A stretch of DNA of 64,000 nucleotides, from positions 16,849 to 80,848 of the forward strand of contig JAFMGZ010000012.1 in NCBI GenBank assembly GCA_017854855.1. Reading direction: 5' to 3'. The position numbers were made by a program, and so were the translations under genes. Position 1 is the stretch's first letter; each line of letters begins with the position of its first letter. Source of the stretch: Sulfitobacter sp. (lineage in GTDB: Bacteria; Pseudomonadota; Alphaproteobacteria; Rhodobacterales; Rhodobacteraceae). This document shows positions 54,402 through 63,330 of the stretch, in pieces. The notes under the pieces are model-generated. The model ran no database searches, was not told the DNA's origin, and was given only the letters and a program-made list of their open reading frames with translations.

Positions 54402-54896
54402 CTACAACCCGCCCGCCACTTGGCCCGGCGCATCTGGTCGAAACGTTTTGCGCAAGAAAACAATCATACACAGGGTCAGTGAGATCGGCACAAATGCCAA
54501 CATCCACCATTCCGGGATAACAAAGGATGTGCGGATCATCGATCCGCGCGCTGCGGATGCAATGGCCGCTTGCATGCCATACCAACCCAAAACTGCAGCA
54601 GTGGTCGCCCCCAAAAGACTGGTAACGCGGCCCAATGCGACTTGCCCTCTTGTCGGCAGAGACGACGTAAGGAGGTCAACTTTTACATGTCCCCCCATCG
54701 CCAGGACCCAAGGTGCGCCCATGAAGGTGGCAATCATCAACGCGTATTGGATCGCGTCGAGAGCGCCGTAGATTATCGGCAGCCCCAGGTTGCGCAGTGC
54801 AACATTGATCGCAATGACCACCGAGATCGCACCCAGGATGCCCGCCGACAGAGCGGCAAGCATCCAGAGCACCTTATCGAAAATCTGACCCACCAT
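54402..54896 (-). CDS. dctQ: TRAP transporter small permease (DctQ)
   Basis: 164 residues, four hydrophobic segments. ALRNLGLPIIYGALDAIQYA and LAMGGHVKVDLLTSSLPTRG are typical DctQ signatures. It joins DctM in the membrane. It starts 4 bp after dctP with AAGGAA as SD. Confidence 0.92.
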   Translation of the reverse strand: MVGQIFDKVLWMLAALSAGILGAISVVIAINVALRNLGLPIIYGALDAIQYALMIATFMGAPWVLAMGGHVKVDLLTSSLPTRGQVALGRVTSLLGATTAAVLGWYGMQAAIASAARGSMIRTSFVIPEWWMLAFVPISLTLCMIVFLRKTFRPDAPGQVAGGL

Positions 54897-54900
54897 TTCC

Positions 54901-55869
54901 TTACTTGGTCAGACAGGCTCTGAGTTCTTTGGCAAGCGGCGCATCCACAGCCTCCACCGCAGCCCAGCCCGCATCACGTGCGGTGTTCAGCCATTTTTCG
55001 GCATCGGCCCCTTCGAATGTGATCGTCTCAATGCCGGCATCTGCCTGTTTCGCATATTCCACCAAATTGATTTCGGCATTATTGGCGTTCAGCGACTCCA
55101 TCCATGCGGCACCTTCCTCAAGCTTGGCGCGTTGCGCATCCGAAAGGCCGTTCCAGACATCCAAATTGACCAGCAGGTTCACATCAACGTTGTAAAAGCT
55201 TGGATCAACGCGATATTTCGTCTGCTCATCCCAACCAAGGTCAAGAACCCCTTGAGACGGCCAGCCGTAGCCGTCAATCGCCCCGCGCTCCAACGCGCTA
55301 TACACCTCGCCGGGTGCGGTCCTGACCAGGTTGGCCCCCAGAGCAGAAAACATTGCCTGATAGACCGGCGTTGTTCGAATTGTCAGGCCGGTCAGGTCGG
55401 GGCCGTCAATCGGCTTGGTCAGATACAGATGAAAGCCCATTCCGTCGCCCGCATGGGCCAGATATTTCACATTCATCTGCTCTTGGTGGATGCGGTCAAT
55501 GACGTCATAGCAGCCATTCGCGCGTTGTTCCTGAACCGTGTTCTCAGCAAGGTGTATCGCATCACCGGTCGGAACAAGATTGGGGTAAAATGCAGACGTG
55601 TTGTTTGCGATGTCCACGACACCCGATTGCACAGCATTGCCAAGCTCGAAAGGCGGCACCGCTTCGGGGCCACCGACGATCTGGATCTGCACCAAACCCT
55701 TACCGTTTTCATTGACCCACTCCACGAAGGAGTTGAATTCCCGGCTGAATGTCGTGCCCAGATTGAAGGCAGAGACGCCGCGAAGCGTTACTTCCTCGGC
55801 CATGACGCTTGAGCCGATTGAGGCACCAGCCAGAACGGCAGCGCTTAGCAATGTATTGATCTTCATCAT
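54901..55869 (-). CDS. dctP: TRAP transporter substrate-binding protein (DctP)
   Basis: 322 residues. Signal peptide MMKINTLLSAAVLAGASIGS, cleavage after MAE or SVMA. LTGLTIRTTPVYQAMFSALG places the conserved carboxylate-binding Arg, followed by VRTAPGEVYSALERGAIDGY and NLDVWNGLSDAQRAKLEEGA. It binds an organic acid or similar anion in the periplasm. The cargo is not predictable by eye; no catabolic gene is adjacent. GGGAG lies before the ATG pair. A palindromic site lies about 50 bp upstream. Confidence 0.92.
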   Translation of the reverse strand: MMKINTLLSAAVLAGASIGSSVMAEEVTLRGVSAFNLGTTFSREFNSFVEWVNENGKGLVQIQIVGGPEAVPPFELGNAVQSGVVDIANNTSAFYPNLVPTGDAIHLAENTVQEQRANGCYDVIDRIHQEQMNVKYLAHAGDGMGFHLYLTKPIDGPDLTGLTIRTTPVYQAMFSALGANLVRTAPGEVYSALERGAIDGYGWPSQGVLDLGWDEQTKYRVDPSFYNVDVNLLVNLDVWNGLSDAQRAKLEEGAAWMESLNANNAEINLVEYAKQADAGIETITFEGADAEKWLNTARDAGWAAVEAVDAPLAKELRACLTK

Positions 55870-55918
55870 TTTTCTCCCTTTATGCAGGATACCCTATGGT
55901 CATAAATCTGATCTGTTT

Positions 55919-55938
55919 TTATATGTATCTGCATATAA
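55919..55938. promoter_or_regulatory. Palindromic site upstream of the TRAP operon, possible operator
   Basis: TTATATG and CATATAA flank a 6-bp centre, about 50 bp before the dctP start. The A+T-rich, 20-bp size suits a GntR- or LacI-type dimer and may overlap the -10 region. No local regulator gene is present. Confidence 0.45.
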
Positions 55939-56133
55939 ACCGTAGCCGCACATGTTGGCCTAGTCAATTTGGCATTCGTAAAACGACGCAGAATTGGCTC
56001 TAGAAGATCACCTGATAGACGCTCTTAGCCTTGGTTATGGGCGTGCTGCGTGCCTGCAACAGCCAAGCGCCCCGATGCGGGTGATTTCGGTTTGCGCGCG
56101 GGGGCAGGGGGCGCGGCCCTTAAGGAATGCTTG

Positions 56134-59100
56134 CTATGCCCGCGTTTGGGCGGATGGTTTTTCGGCCTGGCCGGGCCGAAAATGCTGTGCATCCCGAGAT
56201 AATTGCTGATCAATCTCTTCGGATTTCGCCAGCATCCTCTCTTGCTTTTCAGGGTCAGTGGAAAACCCCGCGATCAGCCGCATGGCCTTGCTTTGCATCA
56301 TGCGCACACCCTGTTGCGTGGCCAGTTGCAGGCAGTCTTCCAGAGTTGCGATGGCAGCGCTGGTGTTACCGCGCTTGTGTTCGACCTGGGCTTTGACAAG
56401 CAGCACATCGGTCAACAGAAACCGGTCGCCAAACCGCTGGCTGGCACCCAGCCCCTCCAGGGCTGCAGTCTCGGCCAGTTCCAGATCGCCAAAGGCCAGG
56501 GCGGCATTGCCCAGCACGCCGTTCCACGTGCACAGATGCAGCGACGCACCGGTGGCTTTCCAGGCCGTCAGCCCTTTGACGGCGCGTTCGACGGCACTGC
56601 GCCCTTCACCCGCCATGACACCGGCCCAGCCGCGGACCATCTCGAAGGCGGACAGCCAGAATGGAAAACCATTCTCTTTGCATAGTTCGATATAGTCATC
56701 GCAGATATGGATGGCGTTCTCATAATCGCGCTCTTGGTACAGAACCCAAACCTGAATGCACCCCAGAAACGCCGTGACAATAGGCAGGGCGAGCTCTCTT
56801 GATGCGGCGATGGCGTCCTCAATTTCGCTTTGGGCTTCGTCTATGCGTCCATCAATAGCGGCAATCCAGGCCAGATAGGTTCGGCTGATGATTTCGGGTT
56901 CTTCGCCATGCTCCAACAGAGTTTCCTCTGGCACCCAAGGCAAGGTCACCGTTAGCCCGCGTCGAAAATAGGCTTCGGCGTCTCGCAGTTCCCCTTGGTA
57001 GAGCAGATTGCTGCCGCATGCGCGATAGGCCAGCCGCAGCCAGTCACCGCGGCCGGCCAGCTCAGCTTGGGCTTGCAGTTCCATTGCAACAGCCAGGCTT
57101 TCATCCAGCCTTGACTGGTCCTGCCGGCAGTTCCAAAGCACCCGTTTCAATTTGAACAGGTTTTCCGGACCAACGATCGCCGGATCATGCGCCAGCGCAT
57201 CGGTCAGCAGGGTTTCAACCTCTGTGGAGGCGTAGCCATAGGCCGCGATCAACGGAATGCTCAGGGCAACCTCGGCACGCAGTTGCGCCTCGGCGATATC
57301 GCCTGATTGTTTTTCGCTGGCCAGTGCCCGCGCACGGGTCAGCAGGTCAATCGCCTCAGAGTTGGCGCTGATCTTTGAGGCCTCTTTCCCGGCTGCAAGA
57401 TAGGCGTCGAATGCGACATCCATCTTTCTGGCCTCAGCCGCGTGATAACCAATCAATGCCTGTTCCATATTGGGATCAGCCTGAAGGGCCTCAAGGATGG
57501 CGTTATGGATTGAAATCTTGCGCTTTGACGTCAGGCTGGCCCATGCGGCATCGCGCACAAGGGCGTGTTTGAAAATGAACTGGCCGTTGTCGCCATGGCC
57601 CCGGCGGTAGATCAATTCCGCCTGAATGAGTTTTTCGAGTGCGGCGTCAATAACATCGGCAGGAAGCTGGGCCGCCGCGCGCAGCAGGTCTTCGCCGAAT
57701 TCGCGGCCGATGCAGGCCGCGATCTGGGCCGTCTCGCGGACCTCTGGCAACCGGTCCAGACGCGCCATCAGGATATCATGCAAAGAGGCCGGGATCGGCG
57801 ATGCGCGCGGCGTCGCCTCAAGCGATGTTTCCAAAACGGATTTGGTCAACTCTTCGATAAACAACGGGATTCCGTCCGTTCGTTCAGAGATCACCTTGAT
57901 CAGTTCCGGTGGTACCTTCTGGGACAATGAAATATTCTGGATCAGTTCGATCACCGCAGATGGCCGCATCTTGCTGAGCGACAGCCGCAGCTGATTGTCG
58001 CCTGCAAATTTGGGCTCATTTTCTGGCCGTGTCGTGACGATGATCAAGACGCGCGTCTCTGCGATTGCTGACAGCAGCAGGCTAAACAGCTCAAGCGTGC
58101 TGGGGTCCGCCCAATGTGCGTCCTCCAAAACGATCAGCAGCGGTTTTTGGGATGCATTGTCGATGATCAGTTTCAAGAGCCTGTCTTGCACCACGGCCCT
58201 GCGGCGGGCCGGTGTCAAACTGTCGAGTTCCTTGGTGATCGGCGAACGGATAGAAAGCAGCGTTGCAAGTGCGGGCAAATAGGCCGCTGGATCAGGTGTC
58301 ACCGCGTCCAGATAGGTCCCCAGAGCGCCAAGCGCTGTTTCCCCTTCATTGCCCTGCACATTGGTGAGCCGGTTGAAAAGCTGTACCACGGGCCACAAGG
58401 GTATTTCCGAAAAGTTGGGCGAACATTGCAAAATGATGCGTTCATGATCGTCATGGCCGATCTTTTTCAGCACCTCTGACAAGATACGCGATTTACCGAT
58501 CCCCGCCTCTCCGACAAGGATCAGCCCCTGTCCCTGCGCTTCTTTTGCCAGCGCCCAGCGGTCAAGAAGCAATGAAACCTCGGCGTCGCGCCCCACGAGC
58601 GGCAATGTGCGCTGACCCTCGTGACGGTTTTCAAAACTGGAGGCAACCTGACGTTCTGCAACGACCTGCGCCAGCTCAACCGGTTCGGCAAAACCCCGCA
58701 GCATTCGGGGCGGCATCGCCTCGCATTGGAAGGCGTGGCTGACCAGCCGATGTGTGGCGGCCCCGATGACCATCATACCCGGCTCTGCTTCACCCTGTAG
58801 GCGGGCGGCCATATTGGGCGTGTCACCGACGATGGTGCGCTCTTGTGCTGTCTGGTTGCCGATCAATTCTCCAATCACTACCCAACCGCTATCGCAGCCG
58901 ATGCGCACGGTCAGGGCGTCTCCGGCAGGACCCTTCATCGCGCTGACCGCCTTGATTATGTGCAACCCGGCCCGCATGGCATGGACAGGCTCTTCCTCGC
59001 GGACACCGGGCCAGCCGAAATACACCAGCACGCCATCGCCCATGAACTTTGCGATATATCCACCGGATGTGGCGATGACCTCCGATACGGTGTTTTGATA

Positions 59101-59493
59101 GGCCGCCAGGATTGCGGCCATTTCTTCGGGATCCAATTTGGTCGACATTTCCGTTGATCCAACCAGATCGACGAACATGACAGTCACAAGGCGGCGTTCT
59201 GCATGGCCTACATTGGCGGCAGAGCTGCTGCCAGCTGCGGGCAGCGGCACGGTGGCCGCCTGTGCTGTGGCAGCGGGGCTGTCGGTGTTTTCAGGTGCCG
59301 CATCTGCCGGAATGGGCTGATCGGTCTTGATCGCCTTGAGCAAACGGCGTCTTTGCCCAAGGCTGAGGCCGATCTCTTTGAGGTCGTCATCGGTCAGGTC
59401 GGAAAGGATGTCGATATCCAGATCGTTTTCGACCAGCACGTCATGCAGGGCCGTCAGTTCATACCGTCCGAGCCACTCCATAAGCGGGTTCAA
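56134..59493 (-). CDS. SAM-domain / class III nucleotide cyclase / AAA ATPase / TPR signalling protein (copy 2)
   Basis: 1119 residues from a TTG start. The TTG follows AAGGG by nine bases and puts the SAM-domain Trp at residue 7, as in copy 1. SAM domain (LIKE MEWLGRYELTALHDVLVEND) residues 1-55; a Pro/Ala linker; cyclase ~98-280 with Asp109 (FVDLVGST), Lys149 and Asp153 (AKFMGDGVLVYFG), Thr220 (ERTIVGD) and Asn227/Arg231 (PNMAARL); AAA domain with Walker A VGEAGIGKSRILSEV and Walker B LLIVLEDAHWADPS; C-terminal helical repeats. All six catalytic positions are present. No membrane segment. It shares architecture with copy 1 but is well diverged, indicating an old duplication. Last gene before the TRAP operon on the same strand (264-bp gap). 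Confidence 0.88.
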   Translation of the reverse strand: MNPLMEWLGRYELTALHDVLVENDLDIDILSDLTDDDLKEIGLSLGQRRRLLKAIKTDQPIPADAAPENTDSPAATAQAATVPLPAAGSSSAANVGHAERRLVTVMFVDLVGSTEMSTKLDPEEMAAILAAYQNTVSEVIATSGGYIAKFMGDGVLVYFGWPGVREEEPVHAMRAGLHIIKAVSAMKGPAGDALTVRIGCDSGWVVIGELIGNQTAQERTIVGDTPNMAARLQGEAEPGMMVIGAATHRLVSHAFQCEAMPPRMLRGFAEPVELAQVVAERQVASSFENRHEGQRTLPLVGRDAEVSLLLDRWALAKEAQGQGLILVGEAGIGKSRILSEVLKKIGHDDHERIILQCSPNFSEIPLWPVVQLFNRLTNVQGNEGETALGALGTYLDAVTPDPAAYLPALATLLSIRSPITKELDSLTPARRRAVVQDRLLKLIIDNASQKPLLIVLEDAHWADPSTLELFSLLLSAIAETRVLIIVTTRPENEPKFAGDNQLRLSLSKMRPSAVIELIQNISLSQKVPPELIKVISERTDGIPLFIEELTKSVLETSLEATPRASPIPASLHDILMARLDRLPEVRETAQIAACIGREFGEDLLRAAAQLPADVIDAALEKLIQAELIYRRGHGDNGQFIFKHALVRDAAWASLTSKRKISIHNAILEALQADPNMEQALIGYHAAEARKMDVAFDAYLAAGKEASKISANSEAIDLLTRARALASEKQSGDIAEAQLRAEVALSIPLIAAYGYASTEVETLLTDALAHDPAIVGPENLFKLKRVLWNCRQDQSRLDESLAVAMELQAQAELAGRGDWLRLAYRACGSNLLYQGELRDAEAYFRRGLTVTLPWVPEETLLEHGEEPEIISRTYLAWIAAIDGRIDEAQSEIEDAIAASRELALPIVTAFLGCIQVWVLYQERDYENAIHICDDYIELCKENGFPFWLSAFEMVRGWAGVMAGEGRSAVERAVKGLTAWKATGASLHLCTWNGVLGNAALAFGDLELAETAALEGLGASQRFGDRFLLTDVLLVKAQVEHKRGNTSAAIATLEDCLQLATQQGVRMMQSKAMRLIAGFSTDPEKQERMLAKSEEIDQQLSRDAQHFRPGQAEKPSAQTRA

Positions 59494-59518
59494 ATCAGCC
59501 GTCCCTTTCTGCTACACC

Positions 59519-59543
59519 AAGGCCCCCTCCGGGGGGCCTTTTT
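59519..59543. terminator. Strong hairpin between cysK-family gene and SAM-cyclase copy 2
   Basis: AAGGCCCCC and GGGGGCCTT form a 9-bp perfect stem around TCCG, with TTT on the + side. It lies 32 bp after the cysK-family stop and about 25 bp before the cyclase start, so it probably separates the two genes. Confidence 0.6.
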
Positions 59544-59574
59544 GGACGAAGTGCGATAGCCCCGCTGCAGCTGC

Positions 59575-60654
59575 TCAGCTTGGCATCTGGTAGTTGGGTG
59601 TGGATTCAGAGATGCGTTGCTCATCTTCCGTCATATCTTCGGGCACCCCGTCAAAGAGAGGTGAGGACAAATATCTTTCGCCCGTATCCGGCAGCATGCA
59701 CAGCAAGACACTGCCCTCTGGTGCCATCTCGGCGGCTTTCATGGTCGCGGCCAGCGATCCGCCCCCGGAAATCCCGGTAAAGATACCCTCCCGACAGGCC
59801 AATTGGCGCGACCATTCCACGCTTTCTTCTCCGGAAACCGGCATCAGGCTGTCATAGTATTTCTGGTCGATGGTTTCCTGAATGACCAGTGGTACGAAAT
59901 CTGGTGTCCAGCCTTGCAGCAGATGCGGTGCCCATGCCGGATGGCCCGTGGCCGGGCTGCCATCTGCTGTTCGTTCTTGGGGTGTGCCACTGGCCAGCAA
60001 CTGCGCAGTGTCAGGTTCGGAAAGGACGATCTTGGTCTCTGGGCGCTCGCGACGCAGGACGCGGCTGACGCCGGTCATCGTGCCGCCGGTGCCATAGCCG
60101 GTGACCCAGTAATCCAGCCGCTGATCTTTGAAATCCGCCAGAATTTCACGCGCGGTGGTGTTCTCGTGAACCAATGAATTTGCCTGGGTTTCGAACTGGC
60201 TCGCCAGGAACCATCCGTTCTGCTCTGCCAGTTCCTTGGCCTTGTAATACATCCCCGTTCCCTTGACAGCGCGCGGCGTCAGCACGACCTTGGCCCCAAG
60301 AAACCGCATCAGGCGACGGCGCTCGATTGAAAAGCTGTCGGCCATTGTTACCACCAGCGGATAGCCCTTGGCGGCGCAGACCATCGCCAGCCCGATCCCT
60401 GTATTGCCGCTTGTTGCCTCCACAACCGTCTGTCCCGGCTTCAGCGCGCCGCTGCGTTCCGCCTCTTCGATGATGCTGACCGCAAGCCGGTCCTTGACCG
60501 AAGAGAGCGGATTAAAATACTCGGCCTTCACATATATCGTTCGGCCCTCAGGGGCGATATTGTTCAGTCGAACGCAAGGCGTGTTGCCGACAGTGTCGAT
60601 GATGCTGTCATAAAGTCTTCCACGGCCTTCGGTTGTGCGTGATTGTGCCGACAT
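59575..60654 (-). CDS. cysK: Cysteine synthase-family PLP enzyme
   Basis: 359 residues, longer than the usual ~310-320. DTVGNTPCVRLNNIAPEGRT, NPLSSVKDRLAVSIIEEAER (PLP Lys), VVEATSGNTGIGLAMVCAAK and YGTGGTMTGVSRVL (phosphate loop) are all intact. Where classical CysK has a HxIQGIGAGF segment, this protein has an extra ~14 residues and HLLQGWTPDFVP. The core reaction, O-acetylserine plus sulfide to cysteine, is likely; the altered loop could change the acceptor or the regulation by serine acetyltransferase. AAGGAG precedes the ATG. Confidence 0.87.
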   Translation of the reverse strand: MSAQSRTTEGRGRLYDSIIDTVGNTPCVRLNNIAPEGRTIYVKAEYFNPLSSVKDRLAVSIIEEAERSGALKPGQTVVEATSGNTGIGLAMVCAAKGYPLVVTMADSFSIERRRLMRFLGAKVVLTPRAVKGTGMYYKAKELAEQNGWFLASQFETQANSLVHENTTAREILADFKDQRLDYWVTGYGTGGTMTGVSRVLRRERPETKIVLSEPDTAQLLASGTPQERTADGSPATGHPAWAPHLLQGWTPDFVPLVIQETIDQKYYDSLMPVSGEESVEWSRQLACREGIFTGISGGGSLAATMKAAEMAPEGSVLLCMLPDTGERYLSSPLFDGVPEDMTEDEQRISESTPNYQMPS

Positions 60655-61052
60655 CGGATCGCTCCTTCAAAGTGCTGATTCTTGGGCCCATTTTCACGGC
60701 TTTGCGCTTTTCCCGCTGTGAAATGACAAATGGGACGCTGGGTCAAAGCCTCTATGCTTTTAGCACGCGCGTCAATCTTTGATGCCGGAAGATGGGTTTG
60801 CGCGCGAATTCGAGCTGTCATCAGATCCTCGATAAGGCGCGGATGTCGTGGGGGGCGCGGGCAGGTGATGTCGGGTTGATCAGTCTTCTGGCGATGTCGC
60901 GGATGTGGTTCTAGGCATCTTCAGAAATTTGAGCCTGCAACGGTGCTCTGTCGTAAAAGCCGACAAATGCGGCGTTGCAGCGAAAGCAGGGATGGACGCC
61001 GCCGCTAGGCTGATACGCAGTTAGAAATCCGCCGGTGGTAAAAGGGCAGATC
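60655..61052. other. Divergent intergenic region, cysK family and MFS transporter
   Basis: 398 bp with no supportable gene. It must hold both promoters. A nested inverted repeat (60935-60980) lies near the MFS side, and the pieces GCGGATGTCGTGG and GTCGCGGATGTGG resemble each other 60 bp apart. Nothing else stands out. Confidence 0.6.
60935..60980 (+). other. Nested hairpin upstream of the MFS gene
   Basis: CTGCAACG pairs with CGTTGCAG, and inside TGTCG pairs with CGACA around TAAAAGC. The two stems are separated by a nearly symmetric internal loop. It ends about 70 bp before the MFS start, where a 5' leader would lie. Confidence 0.5.
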
Positions 61053-62318
61053 ATGGTCAAAATGCTTTCTGGCGTCTGGGCTCTTTTGCTTGGTGTTGTG
61101 CTGATCATGCTCGGCAACGGCATGCATTTTACCCTTATCGGTCTGCGCGGCGGGATCGAAGGTTTTTCATCGACAGAACTGGCGATCGTGACCTCTGGCT
61201 ATTTTCTGGGGTTCCTGTCTGGCGCACGGCTCACGCCGTTGATGATCCAGCGCGTGGGTCACGTGCGCGTCTTTGCGGCCCTTGGCAGCTTCATGTCGGC
61301 GGCATTGATCGCGCTTCCCTTGTTGACAGAACCTTGGGCTTGGACCGTGCTGCGGATCCTAGTGGGGTTTTGCATGTCCGGCATCTATGTCGCCGCCGAA
61401 AGCTGGCTGAACGCGGCGGCCACCAATGAAACACGTGGAAAGGTTCTGTCTGCCTATATGATTGCCCAGACATTGGGGATCATCGGGGCCCAGGGGCTGC
61501 TGATGTTGGGGGATGCGGGGACGTCGGTCCTGTTTATTTGTGCGTCAATTCTGGTGTCAGTCTCATTCGCGCCCATTCTTTTGTCAGCCGCTGCCGTGCC
61601 TGTCGTGGAGGTGGCCCGCCCGATGCCGTTGCGTGACCTGTTCCGGGGGTCGCCGCTTGGTACTGTTGGGATATTCCTGCTTGGCAGTGTCTATGCGACG
61701 CAATCGGGCATGGGGGCGGTTTTTGGCACCCAGATTGGGATGACGGCCACACAAATTGCTCTTTTTGTTGCGATGTTGTTTGCCGGTGCATTGGTGCTGC
61801 AATATCCGATTGGCTGGCTGTCAGACCGGATGGACCGGCGCAGGCTGATCTTTGGTCTGGCGGTGGTGGGGGCAGCATCGTGTATGCTGGGGTGGTTTAC
61901 CGGCGGGGGGCTCTGGCCGCTGATGGCGGCCGCATTTTTCGCAGGCGGGGTGACAACGCCGCTTTATGCGCTGCTGTTGGCCTATACCAATGACACACTG
62001 CCCGCCTCTGATATGCCAGCTGCATCTGGCGGGTTGGTGTTTACCTTTGGGCTTGGCGCGATTGCGGGCCCTTTGGTCACCGGTTGGGCCATGCAGCGCA
62101 TCGCGCCCCATGGGTTCTGGTTCGTACTCGGGGTGACGTTCGCCGCCATCGCGCTCTATGCGCTTTACCGGATGACACAGCGTGCGGTCAGCCCATCGGA
62201 CGAGACGGACAGCTATCTAAACGTGCTGCCCACGGCATCAGCCGTCGCGGTGGAGGCCGCAGCAGAATGGGCCGTGGAACATGGCGAGCCTGAAAGCGGC
62301 ACAGCTGTCACCAAATAG
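61053..62318 (+). CDS. Major facilitator superfamily transporter
   Basis: 421 residues, 12 hydrophobic segments in two halves. GNGMHFTLIGLRGGIEGFSS starts helix 1, LMIQRVGHVRVFAALGSFMS and IGWLSDRMDRRRLIFGLAVV are the loop 2/3 and 8/9 motifs of the drug/sugar-type MFS. The YcaD-like group (DUF-type MFS_1) has this opening. Substrate unknown. AGGG lies before the ATG. Confidence 0.9.
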   Translation: MVKMLSGVWALLLGVVLIMLGNGMHFTLIGLRGGIEGFSSTELAIVTSGYFLGFLSGARLTPLMIQRVGHVRVFAALGSFMSAALIALPLLTEPWAWTVLRILVGFCMSGIYVAAESWLNAAATNETRGKVLSAYMIAQTLGIIGAQGLLMLGDAGTSVLFICASILVSVSFAPILLSAAAVPVVEVARPMPLRDLFRGSPLGTVGIFLLGSVYATQSGMGAVFGTQIGMTATQIALFVAMLFAGALVLQYPIGWLSDRMDRRRLIFGLAVVGAASCMLGWFTGGGLWPLMAAAFFAGGVTTPLYALLLAYTNDTLPASDMPAASGGLVFTFGLGAIAGPLVTGWAMQRIAPHGFWFVLGVTFAAIALYALYRMTQRAVSPSDETDSYLNVLPTASAVAVEAAAEWAVEHGEPESGTAVTK

Positions 62319-62735
62319 AAGGTGTTGATAAACCGCTACGCTTGCCAAGTGCCCATCATCAGCCCATCGACATCAGAAACACTGCCACGGCCCGACAGGC
62401 AGGCCGCGATGCCGGGTCGATAAAACCGGTTTGCGCGTGCCGGAACGAGGCAAGGCGCACCAGCACCCTGTTGGCCGCCTGATCGTCACAGATCGTTTGC
62501 CAATGGACGCGGCGTGCAGCATAGGCCCCGTGATCCTTGTGAAAGACCCACCATTGGCGACAAGAGGCTGCGGAGTGGCGGTTCGTGGGCACCGCTGACG
62601 GTGTTCCAGTATTAAACTTGGCAAGAGACTCTCTGGGCCGCATAGGATAGTTGGAACCCGATCAGGAACGCTTTGGGCTTTTTGAAGCACCTCCTGTTGC
62701 CTGATCCTCCATATGCTCTTCACGGATTACACATA
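62319..62735. other. Intergenic stretch between the MFS gene and a 90-aa protein
   Basis: 417 bp. It holds one weak minus-strand reading frame listed separately and no clear terminator for the MFS gene. The region is less compact than its surroundings, as if a gene has decayed here. Confidence 0.5.
62359..62643 (-). pseudogene. Coding-like fragment, unrecognised
   Basis: 94 residues in one frame. From about residue 30 the codons look genuine for this genome (WWVFHKDHGAYAARRVHWQT, then RVLVRLASFRHAQTGFIDPA); the first 30 residues look like noise and there is no SD at the ATG. It may be the 3' part of a decayed gene. No family recognised. Confidence 0.25.
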
Positions 62736-63008
62736 ATGTCAGACGATACTACAAAGACCCACTATATTTGTCAGACCTACATCGAGGCAAAGGGGACAAA
62801 AGGCCAAATGGCCGGCGTCAAAATTGACAAACAGTTTCAGTATACAACAGCTGAAGAGGCCGAGAGCCGCGCAGAACGTGCAAGCCAATCACCCGGTTGC
62901 GCAGGCGCGGATGCCTATATGATCACCGAAGACACAAATTCGGGCGAGGTAAGCCCGCCAACGTTTTTGGTTCGGATCGGAAATGTGCCAGAGTTTGATG
63001 ATTTTTGA
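62736..63008 (+). CDS. Small conserved-looking hypothetical protein
   Basis: 90 residues, acidic. MSDDTTKTHYICQTYIEAKG then AEEAESRAERASQSPGCAGA and FLVRIGNVPEFDDF. The pattern of a short strand, an amphipathic Ala/Glu helix with two cysteines in reach of a disulfide, and a closing strand suggests a compact cytosolic domain. No motif I can name. The ATG is preceded only by weak SD sequence; a hairpin with T-run follows the stop. Confidence 0.6.
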   Translation: MSDDTTKTHYICQTYIEAKGTKGQMAGVKIDKQFQYTTAEEAESRAERASQSPGCAGADAYMITEDTNSGEVSPPTFLVRIGNVPEFDDF

Positions 63009-63330
63009 TAAGCGATCAAAATGCTGGCCCATGCGTCCATAGCGTAAGCAAGTGGCGGACGCCACTTTGTACGCGAACCACCTGATGCAATGGAGAGCTG
63101 GGTAAGATACTGACACAGCCTTGGGCGCGGTTGGCGGATAAGATAGGGGCGCATGGCATCACCTTTACGTCGCCCCCTTGCGAAGAGCCTGGCACGCTGA
63201 ATTGTATGACGACTGTGAGCTTGCGTTTGCGTGCTATCGGGCCATCGCCAATGTCAGAATGCCACCCGAAATGACCGCTCTCAGAGGCCTCACTTTTAGG
63301 GCGCGATTTTGTTGGAAACCCAAGACGCAA
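63009..63330. other. Convergent intergenic region near the window end
   Basis: 322 bp with no supportable gene. It contains the hairpin at 63050-63067 and otherwise nothing recognisable; the short ORFs on both strands have no coding character. Confidence 0.5.
63050..63067 (+). terminator. Hairpin after the 90-aa protein gene
   Basis: AAGTGGC and GCCACTT form a 7-bp stem around GGAC, followed by TGTACG, 42 bp after the stop. A short T-run makes it a weak terminator candidate. Confidence 0.4.
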
